Origin: Solanum dulcamara
Taxonomy: Eukaryota > Streptophyta > Magnoliopsida > Solanales > Solanaceae
Reading direction: 5' to 3'
DNA length: 64,000 nt
NCBI RefSeq assembly: GCF_947179165.1
Contig: NC_077240.1
Location: forward strand, 24,904,001-24,968,000
Shown here: positions 48,178 through 60,170 of the stretch, in pieces
Layout of the letters: every line of letters begins with the position of its first letter
Position numbering within the stretch: the first letter of the stretch is position 1
Made by a program: the position numbers and the translations under genes
The notes under the pieces: generated by a model
The model's input: only the letters and a program-made list of their open reading frames with translations
The model's database searches: none
Told to the model about the DNA's origin: nothing

Positions 48178-51100
48178 ATGGAAGCGACTGTAGGAGAGCG
48201 TTTTTACCATATGGGAGGAACGGATCTGCGGGGATTGGGTAAGAGGAGCTTGGAGTGGGATCTGACGGATTGGAAATGGGATGGAGATCTTTTTATTGCG
48301 ACCCCTCTTCAGCAAAACCCATCTAATTACCAGAGCAGACAGTTTTTCCCTGTTCAAACTGGAAATCTGGCTTCATCAAACAGTTCATCTTCTTGTTCAG
48401 ATGAAGTAAATCATGGGATGGAGCAACAGAGGAGGGAATTGGAGAAAAGGAGGAGGGTTATTGTAGTTGATGAAGACGATTCTGGGCCTCTTTCGCTGAA
48501 GCTTGGTGGACAAGGTGAGCCAGCTGCCGACGCCGGTAGGGAACTAAGTAACTGGGATGGAGCCGCCGGAAAAAGGACTAAATTAGCTGCACCTGCTGCT
48601 ACCAGAGCTGTATGTCAGGTTGACGATTGTGGAACAGATCTCAGTAAGGCTAAAGACTACCATAGGCGGCATAAGGTTTGTGAGATGCACTCCAAGGCTA
48701 GTAGGGCACTCGTTGGGAATGTTATGCAGCGTTTCTGCCAGCAGTGCAGCAGGTCTCTTCTCTCTTTCTTCTTACTTATTGCCCTATCAGCTTCTTCACG
48801 ATGACTTTCTTCAGCTTTATTTATGTTTTAGCACGCTTCTCTGCTGTAAGATTGTCTATCAAAAGTTCTGTTTCCTTTCCTATTTGAGGTTTGGGTGTGG
48901 GGGGAGGCAAGTCTTGTGAATGAAATGGTACAAATAGATCGAAAAGACTATAAAGGATTAATACAACTGACTTAGAATAATTTGGGGTTGAGGTTTAGTT
49001 GATTGATTAATTGAGTGATGGTATGTCTTGTGAATCCTGCAAAAAAAAAATCAATCTTTTTTAGCGTTTGATTGCTTCTGCTTGGGCTGTCTAAATTATT
49101 CTGTGGTTATATTCCAAAAAGTTCTGCTTTTATTATACTCAGGTTTCATGCTCTTCAAGAGTTTGATGAAGGAAAACGAAGTTGTCGTAGACGTCTAGCC
49201 GGACATAATAAAAGGAGGAGAAAGACACAATCAGAATCTGTAGCTAACAATAATTCGTTGAACGATGGCCAGGCTAGCGGTTATTCCTTGATGAGCCTGC
49301 TAAAGATACTCTCCAACATGCACTGTGAGTAATTCCTAGATTTCCTTCTGATATGCTCTGACTTTGCAAATTATTTGACATGTTTCTCAATTATTATTTT
49401 TGGTTCTGAATTTTTTTGCTGCTTGAGCTATGAAATTCACTGCAAGGTTATGATTTCATCAATTGCAGCAAACGGAGCAAACCAAGCTGAAGATCAGGAC
49501 CTTTTGTCTCATCTACTAAGAAGCCTTGCCAGCCAGGGTCCCACAAATGGGGATAAAAGCTTATCTGGACTTCTGCAAGAATCTTCAAACTTGCTAAACA
49601 ATAAGTCTATCCTTCGAAATCCGGAAATAGCTTCCTTGATCTCAAATGGTTCACAGGCACCTCCTAGACCCAAAGAACATCAGTTCACTAATTCGGCAGC
49701 TGAGATGCCCCAGAAAAGGTTAGATGTGCATGATGTCAGGCTAGAAGATGCGCGGACAGCCTCTTCTCAAAGTCCAGGCATTTTGTTTCCCATTCAAAGC
49801 AATTCTCAAGCTTACACACCGGGCAGGGAAAGTACCACTGGCAGGAGCAAGTTGATTGACTTCGATTTGAATGATGCGTATGTTGATTCAGATGATTGTG
49901 GAGACGATATAGATAGATCCCCTGTGCCTGAGTGCCCATCTTGGTTACAACAGGGCTCTCACCAGTCAAGTCCACCTCAAACAAGTGGAAATTCCGATTC
50001 TGCTTCTGCCCAGTCACCTTCCAGTTCCAGTGGTGACAATCAGGTACTCCTAAAAGCACCTACCGTGATTTATATGTTTTACTTGTGCTGCGAATTTCAT
50101 TGTTTTGGTTTCCTCTTTCATTGTTCTTTTATTCCATCGTTACACTCTTGTCAAGATGGAATTAAAGAACATTTTCAGCCAGTTTCTGCTTTCTCTGATC
50201 CTTAAGAACATGCCAGTTTCTGAGTATTACACAATGGTCTCATTTGATGATTGCATTATGTGTTTAGATAAAGCCTGAGTGTCTTCAAATGGTCAGGTGG
50301 CCCAATGTTATTAGAAATTATCGCTTTGTTGCTTAAAGCGATGAGGCATGCAAACCGTTGGTTTAACGCATCATAGCGAAAGCCATGAGCTTTTTAGAGA
50401 GATGTATGCTTAAAACAGTGATGTTCAAAGTGATCCAAACAAGAAGTGTGGGGTTGGTTCTTTAAATCTCAACTTTGAGGAGTTGGATCAGCATTATTTG
50501 AGTTGTCTTCTTTTTCGCTGTTCGCGTCTTAACCCATGCACCTCATTGTTTTTTGTACTTTTCACTTTAAAAACATCGAGTCCACCAAGCTTATATTTAA
50601 TTATGTTCAGTGCTCAAGTTTATGCTTCCATTGTGTATAAGACAGAGTATCTTACAAAATGAAAGAGAGACAGAAGTCGACAACAACCGAGTCTAGTTAC
50701 TTGATTTCCATTTATTTTCCAAAATTTTGTCTGAATCTTTTTTTTTGTTTGATGCAGAACCGCACAGATCGGATTGTTTTTAAACTATTTGGAAAAGCTC
50801 CTAGTGATTTTCCATTTGTAGTACGAGCTCAGGTACGTACTTGTCTTAGCGCACATGGTTTTTATTTTGTTGTATGGCACTTGGTTTTTATTTTGTTGTA
50901 TGTTTCTGGATAGCTTAAACTCCGTGTTTACTTATTCTTTTTCCAAAATTTCCTTTGAATTGTTTGAAATTGCAGATTCTTGACTGGTTATCTCACAGTC
51001 CAACAGAGATTGAGAGCTACATTAGACCTGGTTGTGTTGTATTGACAATATATCTGCGGCTTCCAGAGTCTGCATGGGAGGAGGTAATGCATGTTAATCG

Positions 51101-54100
51101 AAAGCCAGTAATGTTAAGTAGTTGGGCTGTCTATGGAAACCTGTTTGACACGTAAAATTAATTGCTTTGTACAGCTTTCTTATGATCTGAGCTCCAGTTT
51201 GAGTAGGCTTTTGGATGTTCCTGGAAGCGATAGCTTCTGGACAAAAGGATGGATTTACATTAGGGTGCAGAACCAAATTGCATTTGTGTGTGATGGTCTG
51301 TTCAAATTTAATGTCTTCTATCATTTTAAATTCTTTCCCAAACCCAAAATATAAATTCGGCCAAAATATATCTTTTCTGGCGAATTTTGCATCGGCACTG
51401 TTCTCCGCTGAGATTTTGCTCTCTTCTGTTTATGCGGTGCAGGGCAGGTTCTGTTGGATATGTCCTTGCCTTGTGTTAGTAATGACGACAGTACACTATT
51501 AAGTGTAAGACCCATAGCTGTGCCGGCATCTGACAGAGTTCAATTTTTAGTCAAAGGCTATAATTTAACTAAGCCATCCACAAGGTATGCATCATTATTA
51601 CATGTGTGATATTACAATGTCAAACTTCTTTTTCTTCTTCCTCACTCCAGAGGATTTTGGCGGCACATTTCTTTGCAAACTCTGTTAGTGAAGTCTTTGT
51701 TTATTTTTTGTTTCCAGATTACTTTGTGCTTTAGAAGGTAACTACCTGGATCCAGAAGCTGATAATGAGGTAGAAGAACATGTTGATAGTGCTGACAAGG
51801 ATGATAAGCTCCAATCCCTGAATTTCACATGTTCTGTTCCAGCAGTCACTGGAAGAGGATTTATTGAGGTGAACCTTTTCCTCAGCTTGTTGTTTTCCTG
51901 TTTGGGCATGATTTGTTAAATTTGATAAGAATTTACTTGGCATGGTTACTAAAAAATAATTGGTTTTAAGATACTTGTCATTTTAGAAAATCAAGATAGA
52001 AGTAATTATTTTCTACTTCTACCATTGCTCAATTAATGTGGGGAGAGATTAAAATGGTGAAAGGAAGAGGAGTATAAAATTGAGATCAAAGAATAACTAA
52101 GGGTACTTTAGTCAAACCATCCTTTTAGTTAATGTTTTCTTAAGGGGCGTGCAAAAGGTAAACATGACAAGTAAAATGGACTAGAAAAAGTATTAATGTG
52201 TTGTTGTAAATTATGATGTTTCAATCTGATTCACATTTAATATGCAGTCGAAATAGATATAAAGTTGCAGATTTGCCGTTTTACCATTTGTATTGCATAA
52301 TACTTGCTAGTTTTCGCTACTTCATTGCCCTTTTCCATAATACTTGCTAGTTTTTCACTACTTCATTGCCCTTTTCCATTATCGACAATCTCGTTACTTT
52401 CAACACTCTGCCTCTGAATAGCATTAGTTCATTGATTTGTGCCTCTGAATAGTTTAAGGTCTTCAAGTTGTGTTCTCCATAATCGTTTGGTTGTTCACCT
52501 AGGTGCATTAATGACCGTCTTGTTGATCAAGCTCTTTTAGAATGCTCAAATGTGTTATTCCTGGAAGTTGTTTTCTGCATCTGTTGATTCATTTTTAATT
52601 GCATAAGACACCTAGCTATAGGCTCAACAAGCTACTATCTCCCAAGTTGGGTACACGAGATATCTACATATAAATGCATTACTGATCATTAATGGAACAT
52701 ATATCTACCTTGAGAAATGAGTTTATTGTTTGCAAGGGAAATATATTCTTTTTCATACTTTAGAGCGGATGACTTGGGGGATTATCCAGTTGCGAGGGCT
52801 AGGTTCTTTCAACAATTATGGTTTTTTTACATTGGACCCTTTTGTACTGTTTCAGTCATTCCTCATTGATAGTAGATTAGTGTGAACTAAGGTACGAGAG
52901 TTAATGAGTTTAGAGGTTTAAGATGGATGGATGGATGGTTTGGGGGGGGGGGGTAGGAGGATTACGGATCTCCATATCTTTCGAAGCATGAAGGAGTATG
53001 AGCTTTTGTAGAAGAAATTATTTGAAGGCCATCAAAAATTTAAAAAAAGTAATTACTTGAAGTACTGCCAAGTTAAACCTACGGTTCATGGACTTCGTTA
53101 TGGTGTAGAGATATGTATTTTGAACAACATAGGCCTGCATAGTTCTTCTGGATTTTTCACCATACACTAAAAACTTGCCAAAAGTGAATACTGTATGTGC
53201 ATGGAAGGTAGCTGTTTGGGAATTTATCTAAAGGGTCCTGACAAGTTTTCAGCTGCTGTCAACCATAAATCGATAGTGAAATTCTAATCTGCTTCTCAAA
53301 GGTCGCTCATTTTGCTTCACTCGTTCCTTCTCAGAGACGGCTCTCTCGAGTAATAAATGTTTATAACTCTATGGGATATAGAAATTAAAAATCGGGATGC
53401 CAAGTCAAATGAATTTCATAAGTTACTATGGAACAAGATGTTCGAGACAGGTATAATATATTTCCTTTTTGAAGTATAAAATAACCATGACATAGTGCAT
53501 ATATTGCAGAAAAGTGGATTTTGTGCTCATCATCATATCTGTATCAGTTGATCGCCTTTTTTTCTACATTACTGTGTTTATGTTATAAAAGATATCTGGT
53601 GCCTATATTTAATTTCCAAAAAGATATCTGGTGCCTGTATTATATGATATAGTATGTTACAGTCAAAATGTTGGATGTAATGCATTTTTCATAAAATCTC
53701 CCAACCAAGTGGCGTACAGTCTAAATCATGCCGAGATTCTTTTGTTTAACCAGGTTGAAGATCATGGAGTCAGCAATAGTTTCTTCCCATTCATAATTGC
53801 AGAGGAGGATGTTTGCTCTGAAATTCGTATGCTTGAGAGTGATCTAGAGTTGACTTCTTCAGATTATGTCAAGGGGCAGACAAATAATATTGAAGCAAGA
53901 AATCAAGCCATGGATTTTATTCATGAACTTGGTTGGCTGCTTCATAGAAATAATTTGAGGGCTAGATTAGAGCATTTTGGTCCTAATGCCGTTCTCCATC
54001 CTTTGAAGCGGTTCAAGTGGCTTGTGGAGTTCTCCGTAGACCATGAGTGGTGTGCAGTAGTTAAGAAACTATTGAACGTTCTTCTTGATGGAACTGTGGG

Positions 54101-54930
54101 TGGAGATGGTTCTTCCTTGAAATATGCTCTCGCTGAGATTGGTCTTCTGCATAGAGCTGTGCGTAGGAATTCTAGGCCTTTGGTGGAATTGCTATTAACG
54201 TATACCCCCGCAAATGTAGCAGATGAACTATGTTCTGAATACCAATCTCTGATTGGGGTCGGTGGGGAGTTCTTGTTTAGACCCGACTCTGTAGGGCCTG
54301 CAGGTTTGACACCTCTTCATGTTGCAGCTTGCATAGATGGATATGAAGATGTGCTAGATGCATTGACAAATGATCCTGGCAAGGTATTAAATTCCTTCTG
54401 TTGGATGCATTTATTATTTTTTCTTGTTTGAGGCTATGTTCTGTTTAGCTATTCTCTAAACATGCGAGAAATTTCCCATGCAGGTGGCAATTGAAGCGTG
54501 GAAGAACACTCGTGATAGCACAGGTTTCACACCAGAAGATTATGCACGCTTGCGAGGACATTATTCCTACATTCACCTGGTGCAGAGGAAAATTAGTAAG
54601 AAAGCAACCAGCGGACATATAGTGGTTGATATTCCTTGTGTTCCATCTGTTGTTGAGAACAGCAACCAGAAAGATGAAGTGTGCGCAACCACCAGCTTAG
54701 AGATATCAATGACTCAGAGAAAACCCATTCCTCGGCCCTGCAGGCTATGTGATAGGAAGCTGGCTTATGGAAGTCGGAGTCGATCCCTACTGTACAGGCC
54801 TGCAATGTTCTCGATGGTAGCTATGGCTGCTGTATGTGTTTGTGTTGCTCTCCTCTTCAGGGGCTCGCCGGAAGTTCTGTACATTTTCCGTCCATTTAGG
54901 TGGGAAATGGTGGACTTTGGAACAAGCTGA
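48178..54930 (+). CDS. SPL12-like: SQUAMOSA promoter-binding-like protein, SPL1/SPL12 type
   Basis: Ten exons join in frame to 1001 codons plus stop: 48178-48752, 49143-49324, 49469-50043, 50758-50832, 50976-51083, 51175-51295, 51443-51584, 51718-51868, 53754-54383, 54484-54930, all GT-AG. The SBP DNA-binding domain is residues 145-220, with zinc ligands C146, C151, C168, H171 and C187, C190, H194, C206, split by the conserved intron after the second CQQC motif, and a basic KRRRK nuclear signal. The N-terminal [14 protein letters not shown] block is typical of large SPLs. Residues about 790-850 form ankyrin-like repeats ([37 protein letters not shown]). A hydrophobic segment at 961-978 is a predicted membrane anchor. 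The family binds GTAC-core sites; SPL1/SPL12 relatives are linked to inflorescence thermotolerance. Length and domains look complete. Confidence 0.95.
51951..52190 (-). mobile_element. Old Stowaway-like MITE in SPL intron 8
   Basis: The minus strand runs from TACTTTTTCTAGTCCATTTT through ACTTGTCATG and CACGCCCCTTAAGAAAAC to a mirrored ACTTGTCATT, as in a common Stowaway family. It lies in the 1.9-kb intron 8 of the SPL gene and is probably one reason this intron is long. Confidence 0.5.
52922..52953 (+). repeat. ATGG microsatellite and 12-G run in SPL intron 8
   Basis: A few GATG/ATGG units are followed by a run of 12 G. Such runs are length-variable and hard to sequence. Confidence 0.8.
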
Positions 54931-54943
54931 TTTTACCACCCCC

Positions 54944-54949
54944 AATAAA
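54944..54949 (+). terminator. Possible polyadenylation signal of the SPL gene
   Basis: AATAAA occurs 14 bases after the stop codon. The true signal may lie further downstream, where AT-rich sequence offers others. Confidence 0.3.
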
Positions 54950-56333
54950 TGTGATAAAAAGTATATTAGTTACTTGTACCAGTATTTTCGTCTATATAAA
55001 AGAAAGACTAGGGCCTGAGATGCTGTAGGAATAGCCCTTCAGACAGTTCAGTAGTTATACCAACTTGTTAACATATTTATTTTGTTTGATAAAAATGTAT
55101 CTTTCCATTGGGACCTAGTAACTAGGTCTAACTTTCCCTCTTCTATTTATCTTTATTTGCATTTTGGTGATATTGGTTTATGTAAATAGGATAATTTTAT
55201 TTGTAAAACTACAATAAGAGACCTTTTTCCCTCCATAACAGTAAATTATTTTTTTACCATCACAATAAGAGAATCCTTACCCATGATTTGTGAAAGCAAA
55301 TGACCATATCTGGGGGATATTTTTATTTTTAGGCAGAATGGCTTTGGGAGATCCTCTTGTCTTGTCTTGATTTGACATTTCGATCTTTATACAACTCAAG
55401 GTTTCATTTGAACTCTCAAACCTTTTCAAAACTAATATTTTGAATACCTTTGACTATTGATAACCTTATGTAATATTTATTTTCTTGTGTTAGATAAAGG
55501 TGGTTACACTTCTTTGTTAGTGAGTCAACATAATAGTTTGAAATTTAAAAAATATTAAAATCTTAGGGGAAAATGACAACAAAAAATGACAGTATCATTA
55601 TCCACAGTGAAATGAAAATTGTTAAGACCTACTATTTCAAAGTGAGATGCACATTCTCTATCGATTTTTTAACCTTTTTTCTTTAGGAGGGTAAAAAAAA
55701 TATAATTTAGTAGATAGAATATTTATATAAAAAAAGACGTGTCAAATTATGTGGATCTGATGTGCTATATGCCATTCATGTCAAGCAAGTAAGGAACACA
55801 TGCGTTGGAGGTGTTTAAAATATTTATTTTAATTAAGTTCAAGTGTTTAAATGAAACTTCAAAGAGTACGTGAACACGGATTGAGATGTCAAACAAGGAC
55901 AAGTACAAGAATTTTTCAAGCTGTTCCACCATTTATTTAATCTTTCTTCTTTTCATTTTATTTGATCCTTATTAACTTGACACTCCTTTAAGAAATATTT
56001 ATTAGGATTTATTTTATTAAATTAACTTTATTAATTACACTTTAAAAATCTAAATCTGACTATCAATATTTTGTATAATTATTTAATAATAAAAGTAATA
56101 TTAAAAGGAAATACTGAATTTCTCCTATTCTGTTTAAATGGACCCTTTAAAATATTCTCTTCGATTTATTATTTTGGGATAATTACGTCACATGGTCATT
56201 GGGTCAAAATAATTATCAAAAAAATGTTCATTCTCTATATAGGCATGTATATTTCATGTATAGTCAAGTTATATTCAATTTTTGAGTGTATCATAATGTA
56301 TATTCAGTGTATAACTCATATATAAGTAATGTA

Positions 56334-56941
56334 CAGTAAAACCTCGATAAAGTAATAATCTCGCTAAATGAATATTTTTCTCCGGTTCTGACTTGAGCCA
56401 GTTATATTAAAGTAATATTTTCGCTAAATGCATTAGATAATAATTAAAAGTAAAGTATTAAATACCCAGAAAAATATAAAGTAATAATTACTAGAATATA
56501 TCAAGAATTTATATATATTTAATTAGTCAATAATACCAGATCAATAACTATTGGTTAAAGATAATTTTTGTACGCCTTTCAAATGATGAGAAAACATTAT
56601 ACTTAAATTATGATTTTTAAACATCTAGTTTTTTTCTTTTATAGTTAACACAAAATTTCTTCATATTTTATATACATGAATACAATTAGAAATATTAAAC
56701 TTTACTAAATCTGCTTAGCTTTCCTAAATTTAAATAATAAACATGCAAAGACTACACTGTTTAGTTTCCTAGATTTAAACTTTTGAAATTCTTAATTCAA
56801 ATATTTTTTTTCCTTTCTTATGACACATACTACAAAATACTCTCTAAAATAATAAATATTTATTTATCGATAAATCAATAATTTTGATAAATGAATATTT
56901 TTTTCCGGTCCCAAACATATGCATTTATAGAGGTTTTACTG
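56334..56941. mobile_element. Emigrant-like (pogo/Tc1-mariner) MITE, 608 bp
   Basis: The left terminus CAGTAAAACCTCGATAAA and the reversed right terminus CAGTAAAACCTCTATAAA are near identical, and TA lies on both outer sides (56332-56333, 56942-56943). Inner repeats (AATAAT.TCGCTAAATGAATATTTTT) recur in inverted order. This terminus is the one I know from Emigrant elements. No transposase remains. Confidence 0.8.
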
Positions 56942-57465
56942 TAATTAAAATATGATTATATTTATTATAAATTAATTAATTTATTATATATATTTAAAAT
57001 TATCCCATTTATTTTATTTGACCGGTATTTACTTTTCAGGAACATGCATGGATTGATACGTCTTGAAACTTAGAAATTCTTACTTACTTTCCAATTGTGG
57101 ATTTTTTTTTTTAGCAAGAGCAAAGGTTCAAAGAACCTGTTTTGATTGACTTATTTTAAATGTTTTTAAGTTAAAATAATTTTAAAATATTTTTATAAAA
57201 TTGCATAAAAAATCTTTTTAAGTATTTATTTTTAAATTAAAAATTAATAAAAAATGATGAATTATGATGAATTAAAATTCTTAATTTATGACTTTTGGTA
57301 TATAAACCAAAATCTTATGCATGACTAAAGAGGCTCTTACTTTCCACCAATCATAGCAAATGGTCTAAATTAGTCCACAGTTGATAGTTGAGGTCAAACA
57401 TATATTTTGTTGTTACACAAATGGGTTGATTTGTTTTGTCGACTAATAAATCAATTATTAAGGGA

Positions 57466-58370
57466 TTGTTTGGGTGAAGGATAATACTAAATAGTCCTGA
57501 AATTAAATTATAATATTATTTAATTTATTGTTTGATTGATAAGTTTAGGATAATTTATTTTAGAATTAATTATTAGTATCGAGATAAGTTATTTTTCTCC
57601 TTAGATGATATAGTAATCCCATAATAACTTATTCCGTGATAAAATAGGAAAAATGACAAACATATCCCTTTAAACCCTTTGCATATATCACTTTTCACAT
57701 TCATGTATATTCAGATTATTTTTAATATAATGTATAATAACATTCACAACCTTCACTATTCCTTATTTTAATGATAATTCTTCATACTTTTCTATTAAAA
57801 AATTACACTATATAAATATTTTTTTTTATTAATTTATTTGACTAATTCTTGTGTTTATTTATATTTTGATTTCACTACTACTAAATTAAATATTTTTAAT
57901 TATATATTCTTTTAGTCATTTGAAAGCTTGTAATCTCTATCTCAATTAAAATGAAAACTTTAATATTTTACAATTTAAGAGTGACGTGTGCTTAAATAAA
58001 TTGATATAAATAATAAATTCTCTTTGACTTTAATAAATTTAAGATGAAAGTTCTATTTTTAAGCTAAATAAGATGAAAATTCTATTTTTAAATACATATG
58101 GTACCATCATGAGAATGCACATAAAAAAATATTTAAGCTAAATAAAATGAAAGTTTTATTTTTAAGAATGAATAACTAAAGCTTGCAAAGAAAATATAAA
58201 AAACTAAATAAAGTAAAGGATAATTTTGTAAACAAATAACTTGTTCTTAAAATTTATGCAATGCATATTAATTATATACAACAAATCAAACCATCAATAA
58301 AAAATAATTTCAACCTAACTTATCCATCACAACTAATCACATCATAACTTTATATTCAAACCAAACGAAC
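57466..58370. repeat. Possible inverted-repeat element of about 0.9 kb
   Basis: The left end GGGATTGTTTGGGTGAAGG and reversed right end GGGTTCGTTTGGTTTGAA resemble each other and the GTTTGG class. Both sides contain GATAAGTT.AGG motifs. No target duplication is clear. Confidence 0.4.
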
Positions 58371-60170
58371 CCAAAAATTTTCATTTAGCTGGTCAAATTT
58401 TGTTAGAACTTAAAAAAAATTAAAGGATTGGGTCTCATTCTGGGTGCTTTGTGTTATGAACCAGCTCCAGTCGATACACAACTATTTATTGGCCTGGGAA
58501 GAAGTAATAGAACTGAAATGTCTTTATAAAGGTTATTTGGGAGCCAAAGTCCAATTAACGACTATTAATAAAGGACAGATTGAGAATATATTATATAATT
58601 TAGAGATGAATTTGATCCTTTTTCCATCTTTCTCAATTATCATACAAATATCAATAATCACATTTTTAGTGTAATTTCATAAATGGGGTTTGAAGAGAAT
58701 ATAGTGTATGCAGATTTTACTTCTATTTTTAATAGAGATAAATTATTTCTGATAGACTTTTGATTCAAAAGAACAATTATCGAAACATAAATTACAAAAT
58801 AATATGACAACAAAATAATAATATAAAAACAGTTAGAAAAAATATCGATAGCCAAGAGATTGTTGAATATGTGCACAAAGATATGCGCAATCGTATTAAT
58901 GGTACTTTATTTTTCTTATACTCATGTTGTTTCAATTTGTTTATTTGATTTTAACTTGATACGAAGTTTACAAAAATAGAAAAGACTTTCAAATTATGTG
59001 TCTTAAATTAAAAATATGCAGAATATATCAAAATGTTTTTTAATCTTGTAATATTAGCATATCATGTGAAAAGTTAAAATTAAAAAATTAAAAATACTTT
59101 TAAAATAAAACAAAAAATAAATTAGACAAACAAATTAACACGGCAAGAATAAGATTTTGGTCCTTCTTGTGTCAATTCAAGAATTTGGTTTTATTATACG
59201 ATTTATTTTGAGTAACAGTGTTATGACATTTTTTCCACCAAGTGCATGTAGAGCCAGATCCTTAGACAAGCAACAAAGCCACCAAACGATTATGATTGGG
59301 TGGTGGAGAAAATAAGATATAGTTTATTAAGTAATTTTTTTTAGACGTTTTTTGAGAATTCGGGATATAATTGAAAAAATGACTATTTTTTCTCTTTAAT
59401 TTTTAAAGCGATAATTATTTTGGGATATTTTTTTTTTTTTTTGTAAAATCATACTTATTCTAAGACGTATGAATAAATTATATATATTAAATTTGGAATA
59501 TTATTAGCAATTTTTTTTATTTTGCCGTCACTCAACTATGAGTAATTTTTTGAGAAAGTTAGTGAGCATCCTTTTATAACCTCAAAACTACTTAATTATG
59601 AATATTTACCTACAAAATCACCCAATTTAATTAATTATTTTTTCATTAAAATTTGCTCATATAAATTTTTATTTAAAATCAAAATTATAGAAAATAAAAA
59701 GATATCTATTTAAACCATTTTATAACACAACCCGCTAAAAAATATAGATTCCCTCCTAAATTAATGTCTCTTCTCCTCCACACTCTTTCTCCGATTTTTT
59801 TCTATTTCTTTTTCACTTTACGCCTCTTCTTCTTCTTCTTCTTTTAGCTAAAGCATCTCAATTTTTGCTTTTATTTATTTTTTTATTAATAAATTTATAA
59901 AATTAAAAATTATTCGTGACTTATATCATGAAGATCTATGAGACATACGTAAAATGCGTAGCGACGCACCCCGTCTTTTAAAACAATTGGTTACAAGGCG
60001 TGAAAGTGACTATTCACCAATTAGTTATCCTCTAAATAGCCCTTTTTTAATTCTTCTTTCCCACAAAAGTTTAAAGGTGTACCAAAAAGCTACCTATATT
60101 TTCCATGTAACTCTCTTTAAATAACATGGCCTAAGCCTGTGAAAGTGGAGAAGAAAAAAAAACCAAGAAA

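Larger units (their letters stand above)
54950..60170. other. AT-rich intergenic DNA between SPL and TKPR2
   Basis: No gene recognised. It contains the Emigrant-like MITE and a weaker inverted-repeat element (separate entries), a Stowaway-like patch near 55935-56060, a CTT-repeat stretch near 59827-59845, and the TKPR2 promoter at its right end. Very AT-rich overall. Confidence 0.55.

Noticed and set aside
48178..48804. SPL as a short 208-residue protein ending after the first exon
   Set aside because: The frame runs past a conserved SBP intron donor at 48753; splicing to 49143 completes the second zinc site.
58444..58674. Open frame in the SPL-TKPR2 gap
   Set aside because: No homology recognised, no splice or start context, and AT-rich codon composition.
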